Below are positions 1 to 6,772 of a stretch of DNA of 35,983 nt, one piece after another. The stretch is from NCBI GenBank assembly GCA_020629175.1, contig JAHDDU010000031.1, forward strand, positions 1 through 35,983. The letters run 5' to 3'. The first letter of the stretch is position 1, and every line of letters begins with the position of its first letter. This DNA comes from Flavimaricola sp. Lineage in GTDB: Bacteria; Pseudomonadota; Alphaproteobacteria; Rhodobacterales; Rhodobacteraceae. The translations under genes and the position numbers were made by a program. Under the pieces are notes generated by a model, which saw nothing but the letters and a program-made list of their open reading frames with translations, searched no databases and was not told the DNA's origin.

Positions 1-142
1 AGCCCGCTTTGCGGTCATTCGCTGCAGGCGCCAACTCCGAGCTTCGTCAATCTCACACTTTGCGGGACTTAGCGCCATTTTGCTGCGCTTGCCCCAATGA
101 CGGCTTTGGAAGTACTCCCTTCGTTGTTCCAAATGAATGAAG
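1..142. other. Intergenic stretch with a decayed repeat-like motif
   Basis: No gene is supported here. Bases 3-25 read, on the minus strand, GCAGCGAATGACCGCAAAGC. The first half resembles strings in two other gene-free stretches of the window, near 5005 and 24290. A dispersed intergenic element is possible but the similarity is short. Confidence 0.3.
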
Positions 143-1027
143 TTAAGACTTTTCCTGGTTCAAGGCTCTCAAAGCGAGATGAATAAGCCCATGCTTTGGC
201 GCGTTGGCGGGCCATTCAGCATAAACACTAATGGGGCGAAGCTCCCAGCTGGGCAGAACATAGTCCATCGCGCCGCTTGCGATGTCGGGTGCAACAAGGA
301 ACTCGGGCACGATGGCCAGCCCCGCTCCGGCCAAAGCGAGGCGATGCAGTGCTTGTGCATCGTTTGTGAACAAATGCGGGGCTGACTTGATCTTCATAGT
401 CGTCCCGTCCTTGTGTCTAAAACTCAGAGGAACGTTTTGAACAGGTGCAAGCGCCAGCCATTCCCAATCGGTGAGCGCCTCAGGATCAGTTCCTAAGATC
501 CTCTTCTCGAGATAGTCTTTGGACGCAACCAGAACACGTCGCACTTCGAACAGTGTACGCGACGTCGCCGAGTTCCTTGATTTGGGGCCCATCCGAATGG
601 CCAGATCAAACCCATCGTCAATGAGGGCCCGCCGCGTGTCAGAAAAATCAACGGTCAATGTGATGCGCGGGTAAGCCCGCGAAAACGCAGCGATCTGATC
701 CGTGATGTGTGACAATGAAAGGACGGACGGGAGCGTCACGCGCAGCTCTCCGCTCGGCTCGCCTGCTGTTGCGGAAAGATCCTGCAATTCGCTTTCTACG
801 GCATCTAACATGTTTCGGGTCGCCACGAGCAGCCGTTGACCTTCGTTTGTGAGCGTCAGTTTTCTAGTCGAGCGATAGATCAACGCAACGCCAAGGTGTT
901 CTTCCAATTGCGAGACATGGTGACTGACAACGGATGGCGACAAATGCAACTCGCGGGCTGCGCCCCGAAAAGACCCATGGTCAATCGTCTTGGCAAAGAT
1001 TGCCATCTGTCTGAGGCGATCAATCAT
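143..1027 (-). CDS. LysR-family transcriptional regulator
   Basis: This is a DNA-binding regulator of about 294 residues, the usual LysR length. The N-terminal winged helix-turn-helix spans roughly residues 15-60, with the typical run GSFRGAARELHLSPSVVSHH followed by the wing segment RSTRKLTLTNEG. The rest is the periplasmic-binding-like effector domain, opening with SGELRVTLPSVLS. I chose the ATG at 1027 because it starts with the family-typical MIDRLRQMAIF; a longer reading from 1066 adds 13 non-conserved residues. It is divergent from the SnoaL/luciferase/CDGSH group, so it probably controls that group and itself from the shared gap of about 130 bp. The effector is unknown. The family call is secure; the target is inferred from position. 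Confidence 0.93.
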   Translation of the reverse strand: MIDRLRQMAIFAKTIDHGSFRGAARELHLSPSVVSHHVSQLEEHLGVALIYRSTRKLTLTNEGQRLLVATRNMLDAVESELQDLSATAGEPSGELRVTLPSVLSLSHITDQIAAFSRAYPRITLTVDFSDTRRALIDDGFDLAIRMGPKSRNSATSRTLFEVRRVLVASKDYLEKRILGTDPEALTDWEWLALAPVQNVPLSFRHKDGTTMKIKSAPHLFTNDAQALHRLALAGAGLAIVPEFLVAPDIASGAMDYVLPSWELRPISVYAEWPANAPKHGLIHLALRALNQEKS

Positions 1028-1067
1028 TATATCAAGAAACCGAACAGTTAAATTTGATAATCCCATC

Positions 1068-1086
1068 TAATTATTTAATGAAATTA
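1068..1086. promoter_or_regulatory. Candidate LysR operator (TAATT-N9-AATTA)
   Basis: An inverted repeat TAATT (1068-1072) and AATTA (1082-1086), separated by nine bases, lies in the A+T-rich gap between the LysR gene and the divergent plus-strand genes. Its size and dyad symmetry suit the T-N11-A class of LysR sites. A+T-rich DNA yields such dyads by chance fairly often. Confidence 0.38.
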
Positions 1087-1154
1087 TGTCCATCCTATTC
1101 GAACAGCGCGCCGAAAATGCAAAGGCGCCACATCGTTGAAAAGGAATGCTTCAG

Positions 1155-1634
1155 ATGAAAAAATCACACGTAATCCTCGCGGCAGCAACAGTCGCCGCCT
1201 CATCATTCGCGTCTTCAGCAATCGCTGATAATGCCGAAACGGTTCGGGCATTCTATGACCTTCTCAGCAACCCAGGTTCGGAAACCTACACAGCTGCATT
1301 TGTGGAAGCGACAGCAGACACTTGGGAAAGTGTCGGTGACTATTCCGGTGAAAACAAAAACCGTGACGCGTTCCTGGGCCAGGTAGGCGGCTTTGCACAG
1401 CTTTTGCCTGATCTGAACTGGGCCATCCAGGACATGCACGAAAGTGGCGATTTCGTCACCGTTCGGAGCCGCGCCACTGGCACACCCGTTGCACCGTTTT
1501 TCGGTGTCGATGGTGAAGGCCGCAGCTTTGATATCATGACGATCGACATCCACGAAATTGCCGACGGAAAAATCGTCCGCTCCTACCACGTCGAAGACTG
1601 GGCAGGCGCATTGCAGCAGCTTTCTGGCCGCTAG
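1155..1634 (+). CDS. Exported SnoaL-like (ester cyclase / NTF2-fold) protein
   Basis: A 159-residue protein with a Sec signal peptide (basic MKKSH, hydrophobic core, likely cleavage after about residue 24 at SSAIA-DN), so the mature protein should be periplasmic. The remainder is one NTF2-like alpha/beta domain of SnoaL type: it has the N-terminal helix ETVRAFYDLLSN, the helix PDLNWAIQDM, and the closing strands typified by DIHEIADGKIVRSYHVEDWAG. The start at 1155 is preferred over 1146 because AAGGA at 1141-1145 lies nine bases upstream and MKKS begins a normal signal peptide. It is first in a plus-strand group with a second exported NTF2-fold protein 26 bp downstream. SnoaL-fold proteins include cyclases, isomerases and hydrolases; the substrate is not predictable. 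Confidence 0.82.
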   Translation: MKKSHVILAAATVAASSFASSAIADNAETVRAFYDLLSNPGSETYTAAFVEATADTWESVGDYSGENKNRDAFLGQVGGFAQLLPDLNWAIQDMHESGDFVTVRSRATGTPVAPFFGVDGEGRSFDIMTIDIHEIADGKIVRSYHVEDWAGALQQLSGR

Positions 1635-1660
1635 AACTTAACGAAACAGGAGTACTGAAA

Positions 1661-2155
1661 ATGAACAGACGACAAGCAATAAAAGCCTCCGTCGCTGCAG
1701 CAACCGGCGTGACACTTGCGTCGACTGCCACAGCGCAATCGTACGATGATCAAAGTCAGGCAAGCCTCGACACCGTCATGGCCCTTATGGGTGCCATGGG
1801 AAGCGGTGACATGGACGCGATGGCCGATCTGATGGCTGACGATATGGTTTGGCTCAACGCCGGTGACCCGACACTTCCATGGATCGGACCTTGGAATGGC
1901 AGGGATGAGATTTTTGCCTTCCTTCGTGTCTTTAGTGAAAATTTCCAGACAACCAAATGGGAAAACACCGACGTTCTCGCCTCTGGTGACACGGTAGCAA
2001 TCTTTGGTGACATGAACGGGATCACGACTCGTTCAAGTCAAGAAATCGGAGACTTCACCTTCGCACTGCGCGCCAAGGTGCGTGACGGTCAAATTGTGCT
2101 GTGGAATTGGTTCGAAGACAGCTTTGCAGTCAGCCAAGCCTACCACGCCGAATAA
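1661..2155 (+). CDS. Tat-exported SnoaL-like (NTF2-fold) protein
   Basis: A 164-residue protein with a twin-arginine signal: MNRRQAIK then a weakly hydrophobic stretch, with likely cleavage after about residue 25 (STATA-QS). Tat export suggests it folds, perhaps around a cofactor, before reaching the periplasm. The mature part is a single NTF2/SnoaL-like domain with the helix DTVMALMGAMGSGDMDAMAD, then DDMVWLNAGDP, then WNGRDEIFAFLRVFSENF. The ending ALRAKVRDGQIVLWNWFEDS is a common closing pattern of nuclear-transport-factor-2-like proteins. AGGAG lies upstream of the ATG at 1661. It follows another SnoaL-like gene by 26 bp and is probably co-transcribed with it. The exact activity cannot be read from sequence. 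Confidence 0.8.
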   Translation: MNRRQAIKASVAAATGVTLASTATAQSYDDQSQASLDTVMALMGAMGSGDMDAMADLMADDMVWLNAGDPTLPWIGPWNGRDEIFAFLRVFSENFQTTKWENTDVLASGDTVAIFGDMNGITTRSSQEIGDFTFALRAKVRDGQIVLWNWFEDSFAVSQAYHAE

Positions 2156-2198
2156 CCGGCCAAACAACCGCTGCGGCCAAATTTGAAAGGAAATCAGA

Positions 2199-2741
2199 AT
2201 GTCTAAGCGTTCAATACGACCACCCATTTTGGCCGCAGCTGCCCTTTTCGCTAGCGTCGCGTCTGTCTGGGCCCAAGACGCGCCCTTGCCGGATCGCGAA
2301 GGCCCGCGCCCTGAAACCACAAACGGCGTCCCACATATCCAGTTGGGTATTGAGCCTGTTCCAGAACTTACCGAAGCGATGTTGGAGCATGTCGAAAAGC
2401 TGCCCGGCGTCACTCTCGGCGCAACGCGTGTTTCCTTGCCGGGGGCGGTAGGCTTCCAATTGGACAGGAATATCAGCCTTGCCAATCCCGATGCCATCGT
2501 TGGCGGGCGGGAATTTGCACATGTTCACCCCGACGGCAGTTTGCACGCATCTCTGGAACCGGAATTGGCCCGCGCTGCAGTGAACGCCGGTTGGGCCACG
2601 CCGCATCCATGGGCTGACCAAAGACCCGGATGGGGCGGCTTTGTGATGATCTATACGCCCACGACGCAAGAAGAACTGGACGTTGTGCTGCAATTGGTGC
2701 GCGCGTCCTACACCTACGTGACCGGACGACCAGTGCCGTAA
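2199..2741 (+). CDS. Exported luciferase-domain (DUF5519-like) protein
   Basis: A 180-residue protein with a Sec signal peptide of about 25 residues (hydrophobic core ILAAAALFASVASVWA, cleavage before QDAPLP). The mature domain has hallmarks I associate with the small luciferase-fold family found in fungi and bacteria (DUF5519): a histidine-rich segment EFAHVHPDGSLHASLEP at about residues 105-121, and a WATPHPWADQRP segment followed by a C-terminal helix that starts TTQEELDVVLQLV. AAGGAAA lies ahead of the ATG at 2199. Despite the family name there is no evidence of bioluminescence; the function of bacterial members is not settled. It sits between exported SnoaL-like genes and a membrane protein and is probably in one transcript with them. 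The family assignment is from memory of the motif, not a search. Confidence 0.7.
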   Translation: MSKRSIRPPILAAAALFASVASVWAQDAPLPDREGPRPETTNGVPHIQLGIEPVPELTEAMLEHVEKLPGVTLGATRVSLPGAVGFQLDRNISLANPDAIVGGREFAHVHPDGSLHASLEPELARAAVNAGWATPHPWADQRPGWGGFVMIYTPTTQEELDVVLQLVRASYTYVTGRPVP

Positions 2742-2789
2742 TTTGCCCTGCATGGTTCGAAATGTATTCACCAAAAAACGAGGCACGAT

Positions 2790-3260
2790 ATGCGAGAAGC
2801 ATCGCAAAACATCGCCAACCTTGACCGTTCAGGTAAGATCTTCCTTTTTGGGCTTATTGTCTGGATACTCGCCCAATTGATCCGCCTTATTGCGATTCCG
2901 CTTATCACAAGTGTCGCAAACGGCATTGATCCGGCTGGTTGGATGTACCCCGCGATCCTTGACTTCGTGACCGCAATCTTTGCCATCCCACTCGCCTTCG
3001 CAGTTTGGAAATGGCGGGGGTTCACGGTTTGGACGCTCACGATTGTCTACTTCACCCTATCCATCGTTGATCACATTGGCGCCCTGTTGAACCTTACTCT
3101 GATCGGTGAACCGATCGCCTTTGAACAATTCACCGGCGGCGGAAACCCGTATACTGCCCCTGTCGTCCAGACTGTTCTGGATGTGATCTTCTTTGGATTA
3201 CTGCTTATGCCCAGATTTCGAGACCTGTTTTTCCGGCTTGAGGAACCAAAGCACTCTTGA
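2790..3260 (+). CDS. Four-helix integral membrane protein, unknown function
   Basis: A 156-residue protein with about four hydrophobic segments, at roughly residues 18-40 (IFLFGLIVWILAQLIRLIAI), 50-70, 78-102 and 124-142 (VVQTVLDVIFFGLLLMP), and short charged ends. It looks like a small inner-membrane protein related in style to the DoxX/DUF families that accompany redox proteins, but I do not recognise it specifically. A GAGG precedes the ATG at 2790. It lies between the luciferase-fold gene and the CDGSH/glutamate-synthase fusion, in the same direction with small gaps, so it is likely part of the same LysR-linked unit. Confidence 0.7.
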   Translation: MREASQNIANLDRSGKIFLFGLIVWILAQLIRLIAIPLITSVANGIDPAGWMYPAILDFVTAIFAIPLAFAVWKWRGFTVWTLTIVYFTLSIVDHIGALLNLTLIGEPIAFEQFTGGGNPYTAPVVQTVLDVIFFGLLLMPRFRDLFFRLEEPKHS

Positions 3261-3321
3261 CCACGAGAGCACTTAGAAAAGGGGCAAGCGACAAACCAAA
3301 CTAACTCATAAGGACAATAAC

Positions 3322-4854
3322 ATGACCCAAACCGTACCTATCATCGCCGCCAGAAGCCCCGCATCCGTCGATCTGGAAAAGGGCAAGGACTACTTTTGGT
3401 GTCGGTGCGGGTTGTCCAAGAGCCAGCCGTTCTGCGACGGGTCCCATGCAGGCACGGAGGTGACGCCGCAAAAGTTTACCGCGGACATCACAGGAAGCGC
3501 GGCGTTGTGTCAATGTAAGGCAACAGCGAACGGACCATTCTGTGATGGCACGCATGCGACACTCGGTGACCTGAAGGCAGGGGATCCATCCCCGAAACCA
3601 AAGTCTGACGTTCCAACCGCGACCCCAACGCCAGAAGAACCAACGGTCGCCCACATTCATGCGCTGGCCAAAGACGGGCTGTGCAAACTGGGCCACCACG
3701 GCGAAATGGGGGCGATGGGTGTGCCACGCAAAGACTTGCCGCACTGGGATGACATTCAAATTTTGCCAGCACAAATGGCGCGCAAACCCTTGTTGGATGA
3801 CGTGGACGTGGCAACGTCCGTGACGATCGGCCCTCGTGCCGCCAAACCCTTGCACCTAGATATCCCGTTGTTTGTTTCAGACATGAGCTATGGCGCATTG
3901 TCCGAAGAGGCCAAGACCGCATTATCACGCGGTGCGCAAATGGCGGGCACAGGCATTTGCTCTGGTGAGGGCGGCATGTTGCCCGAAGAACAGGCCGAAA
4001 ATTCGCGCTACTTCTACGAACTGGCCTCAGCACGGTTCGGGTGGGACCTCGATCTGGTCGCCCGCGTCCAAGCCTTTCACTTTAAAGGTGGCCAAGGGGC
4101 AAAAACAGGTACGGGCGGGCATCTGCCGGGCGACAAGGTACAGGGCAAAATCGCCGAAGTACGGGGACTGGAACCCGGTCAATCCGCGATTTCTCCGTCA
4201 ACATTCCCAGACCTTGAAACACCAGCCGATTTCAAACGCATCGCCGATGAGGTCCGTGAACGATCCGGCGGCATTCCCATCGGGTTCAAACTGTCGGCAA
4301 ACCACATCGAAGACGACATCGACTTCGCGCTTGAGGCCAGCGCCGACTACATCATTCTGGATGGTCGCGGCGGCGGGACAGGTGCGGCACCTTTGATCTT
4401 CCGCGATCATATCTCTGTTCCGACGATCCCCGCCCTCGCCCGCGCGCGTGCACACTTGGATGCAAAAACAGGCCGCGAAGTGACATTGGTCATCACGGGC
4501 GGTCTGCGCGTCGCCGAGGATTTTTCCAAAGCCATCGCCCTTGGAGCGGATTCCATTGCGGTGTCAAATTCCGCCATGCAAGCGGTCGGATGCATCGCCG
4601 CGCGCATGTGTAACTCCAACAATTGCCCTGTGGGTGTCGCAACCCAAAAGCCGGAACTGCGCGCGCGATTGGACGTTCAGTTAGGGGCCCAAAAGCTTGC
4701 CCGCTATTTCGGCGCATCGGTTGAACTGATGCAGGTCTTGGCGCGGGCATGTGGCCACAACAGCCTGTCAGACTTCGCCCACCGAGACATCACAACCTGG
4801 AAAAAAGAAATGGCTGACCTGAGTGGTGTGCGATTTGGCGGCGTGAACCACTAG
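3322..4854 (+). CDS. CDGSH iron-sulfur / glutamate-synthase-like FMN domain fusion protein
   Basis: A 510-residue cytoplasmic redox protein. Residues 27-42 form a CDGSH iron-sulfur motif (C27, C29, C38, H42) and residues 63-78 a second one (C63, C65, C74, H78, here CDGTH). A Pro/Thr-rich linker (about 86-108) leads to a glutamate-synthase-type FMN-binding TIM barrel from about residue 150. The barrel holds the flavin phosphate loop DGRGGGTGAAP (347-357) and the three cysteines of a 3Fe-4S cluster (C424, C430, C435 in CIAARMCNSNNCPVG). The glutaminase domain and NADPH-binding partner of true glutamate synthase are absent, so it is better called an FMN/iron-sulfur oxidoreductase of unknown substrate. 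AAGGA lies ten bases before the ATG. It is the last gene of the plus-strand group. Confidence 0.9.
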   Translation: MTQTVPIIAARSPASVDLEKGKDYFWCRCGLSKSQPFCDGSHAGTEVTPQKFTADITGSAALCQCKATANGPFCDGTHATLGDLKAGDPSPKPKSDVPTATPTPEEPTVAHIHALAKDGLCKLGHHGEMGAMGVPRKDLPHWDDIQILPAQMARKPLLDDVDVATSVTIGPRAAKPLHLDIPLFVSDMSYGALSEEAKTALSRGAQMAGTGICSGEGGMLPEEQAENSRYFYELASARFGWDLDLVARVQAFHFKGGQGAKTGTGGHLPGDKVQGKIAEVRGLEPGQSAISPSTFPDLETPADFKRIADEVRERSGGIPIGFKLSANHIEDDIDFALEASADYIILDGRGGGTGAAPLIFRDHISVPTIPALARARAHLDAKTGREVTLVITGGLRVAEDFSKAIALGADSIAVSNSAMQAVGCIAARMCNSNNCPVGVATQKPELRARLDVQLGAQKLARYFGASVELMQVLARACGHNSLSDFAHRDITTWKKEMADLSGVRFGGVNH

Positions 4855-5168
4855 CCTCAGTCATCATTCGAGGCGACTCAGAATATCGCCTAGCAGATAC
4901 CACCTGAACTTGGAGACCGCCCCCGAGATTGGTTACTGCATCCGTGGGTTCGCCCCTAAAATGAACGGCCGCAATCACTTGATCGTCCATGCGACTTTGC
5001 AACCGCAGCGAATGACTGCTTTCCGCCCATTCCAACTATGATTATTTCGTTAGCTACCTGGCTTGCTTCTTTGGCCGCGTGCGGAACTACAGGTTCCGCA
5101 TTGGCTATGACACATTGTCTGTATCGCAATGGATAAGGTCAAAAAGAGACTTTAGGTGGCTCGTGGAA
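4855..5168. other. Intergenic region between convergent operons
   Basis: Two transcription units meet here and no convincing gene is present. It contains a short hairpin just after the fusion gene (AGGCGA at about 4873 pairing with TCGCCT near 4893), an 8-bp-stem hairpin at 5080-5100, and a string at 5005-5032 (GCAGCGAATGACTGCTTTCC and the next bases) that resembles motifs near 3-25 and 24290. Reading frames through 4900-5035 look protein-like for 40-50 codons but have no start or family match; they may be decayed coding sequence. Confidence 0.4.
5080..5100. terminator. Stem-loop at the convergent operon ends
   Basis: TGCGGAAC (5080-5087) and GTTCCGCA (5093-5100) form a perfect 8-bp stem around a TACAG loop. 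It lies 69 bp beyond the aldolase stop codon, the end of the long minus-strand operon. Neither strand has a strong T-tract after the stem, so it may stabilise the 3' end of the mRNA or act as a weak terminator. Confidence 0.4.
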
Positions 5169-5819
5169 CTAACCGTTATCAGCTGCAAATTTCCTAGCCA
5201 CGGTCGCGGCTATATTTGCCCGCTCACGGATCGTATCCCAGTTTCCGTCGGAAATGTCTTGTGTCGTCGCGATCCAACTTCCGCCAACTGCCTGGACGAG
5301 GCTATGGTCCAGCCAATCGGTCATCGTATCCAAGGTGATGCCACCCGTCGGATTGAAGCAAAGGCCAGTATGGCGAAATGGCTCCGCCAGACTCTTTAGC
5401 ATGGGCAACCCACCCGCAGCCGTCGCCGGAAAGAACTTTACCATTCCGCATCCAAAACGCACTGCATTTTGAATGTCAGTGGCAGTCATAACGCCCGGCG
5501 CAAAGGGGAGGCCGAAGTTCCGCGCTGCCAATATGGTGGCAACATCAAGACCGGGCGAGAGGGCAAACCCCGCACCAGCGTCCTGCACCTCGTTCAACTG
5601 GTCTTCGTCCAATACAGTTCCTGCCCCGATACACATCTCGGGGCGATATTTCGCAATTTGTGCAATCGCGCTTAGGGCCGCCTCGGTACGAAGGGTGATT
5701 TCTGCGACAGGCAGTCCGGCATCGATCAGCGCGTCCGCCAATGCCAGCGCGTCCTTTGCGTCGTCGATAGATATAACAGGGACAACGCTGTATCTCGCAA
5801 TGGTCTCGAATACGCTCAT
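5169..5819 (-). CDS. eda: 2-dehydro-3-deoxyphosphogluconate (KDPG) aldolase
   Basis: A class I aldolase of 216 residues, the normal Eda size, cleaving KDPG to pyruvate and glyceraldehyde 3-phosphate in the Entner-Doudoroff route. The catalytic residues are visible: E40 and R44 in VAEITLRT, and the Schiff-base lysine K128 in CGMVKFFPA. The phosphate-binding loops (GAGTVL and the later FNPTGGI) are also present. It overlaps the KDG kinase by four bases (ATGA), so the two are translationally coupled and work in sequence: KDG to KDPG, then cleavage. It is the last gene of the long minus-strand operon. Related aldolases act on KDPGal or 4-hydroxy-2-oxoglutarate; the adjacent kinase favours KDPG or KDPGal. 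Confidence 0.95.
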   Translation of the reverse strand: MSVFETIARYSVVPVISIDDAKDALALADALIDAGLPVAEITLRTEAALSAIAQIAKYRPEMCIGAGTVLDEDQLNEVQDAGAGFALSPGLDVATILAARNFGLPFAPGVMTATDIQNAVRFGCGMVKFFPATAAGGLPMLKSLAEPFRHTGLCFNPTGGITLDTMTDWLDHSLVQAVGGSWIATTQDISDGNWDTIRERANIAATVARKFAADNG

Positions 5820-6772
5820 CTGGCGTCCCTCAGGTCGGCAGACCTCACGAGGCTCGGAACCTGTCCTTTAGGAATGCGTGCCCCAAAATGCTGCAAGACC
5901 GGGGCCGAAATCTTCTGTCCAGATGCAACCGCGTCGACAGGCGTATGCCCTGCAAGCCGCGCCGCAAGGTAGCCGGCGTTGAACGCGTCCCCTGCCCCTG
6001 ATGTGTCACGGATACCTACGACGGATTTGCAAGGAACTTCGACCAATTGCTCACCGTCCCATGACGTCACAGCCGCCGCGCCGTTCTTGACGACGATTTC
6101 CGCAACGCCCATTGTATGGATCCTCTGAATTGTGACTTCCGGCGTTGTATCGCCCCACAAGGCTGCTTCATCTTCAAAACTGGGCAACGCTATGTCGGTC
6201 ACGCTCAGCATGGCTTTTATTGCTTGTCGCGTCTCCTCGGGGGACGCCCACAGCCGCGGTCGCACATTTGGATCAAATGAAACTCGCGCACCCCTGGCCC
6301 GCGCCGCCGCCAAAACAGAAACGAGCCGTCCACGGGCAGCGGGACAAAGCACCGCCAACGTGATGCCTGATACATGAACCAGACCTGCGCCCTTAAGCGA
6401 CTGTGTCAGCCAGTCCTTATCATCCGCCAAACGCCGCGCAGCCGAGGCCTCACGCCAGTAGTGAAAACTGCGCTCAGTCCCGTAGAGCTCAATCATATAA
6501 AGGCCCATCTCTCGGCCAGGATCACGACCAACGAACGATATATCAAGGCCATCCGCCCGCATCCCAGCGATAAATTCTGAGGACACGGTGTCGACACCCA
6601 CCTTCGTAACAAAGCCCACCGACAGACCTAAGTTGGGGATTTGAGACATATGCCAAGCGGTGTTGAACGTGTCCCCTGCAAAGCCGCGCCGGTAGGTATT
6701 GTCACCGGTTTCGGCCATCTCTATCATTGCTTCACCCACTGCAACGGCCTTGTTTGTCTCAAAGCGGATCAT
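5816..6772 (-). CDS. kdgK: 2-dehydro-3-deoxygluconokinase (PfkB family)
   Basis: A 318-residue ribokinase/PfkB-family sugar kinase. The N-terminal part carries the substrate-binding segment with FAGDTFNTAWHMSQ (about residues 31-44), and the C-terminal part the ATP/anion-hole motif DTSGAGDAFNAG, with the catalytic base near D262. These match KDG kinase, which phosphorylates 2-keto-3-deoxygluconate at O6. It overlaps eda downstream and the FrdA-like gene upstream by four bases each, tying KDG use to the oxidative genes of the operon. Kinases for 2-keto-3-deoxygalactonate or fructose share the motif, but coupling to the aldolase makes the KDG/KDGal role the best reading. Confidence 0.92.
   Translation of the reverse strand: MIRFETNKAVAVGEAMIEMAETGDNTYRRGFAGDTFNTAWHMSQIPNLGLSVGFVTKVGVDTVSSEFIAGMRADGLDISFVGRDPGREMGLYMIELYGTERSFHYWREASAARRLADDKDWLTQSLKGAGLVHVSGITLAVLCPAARGRLVSVLAAARARGARVSFDPNVRPRLWASPEETRQAIKAMLSVTDIALPSFEDEAALWGDTTPEVTIQRIHTMGVAEIVVKNGAAAVTSWDGEQLVEVPCKSVVGIRDTSGAGDAFNAGYLAARLAGHTPVDAVASGQKISAPVLQHFGARIPKGQVPSLVRSADLRDAR

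Noticed and set aside
4873..4893. Hairpin after the CDGSH fusion gene as an intrinsic terminator
   Set aside because: The six-pair stem AGGCGA/TCGCCT is followed by AGCAGAT and not by a T-tract, so it cannot be called a factor-independent terminator.
4790..5035. Minus-strand open frame of 81 codons between the fusion gene and eda
   Set aside because: It overlaps the end of the fusion gene, has no ribosome-binding site and no known domain; kept only as possible decayed sequence.
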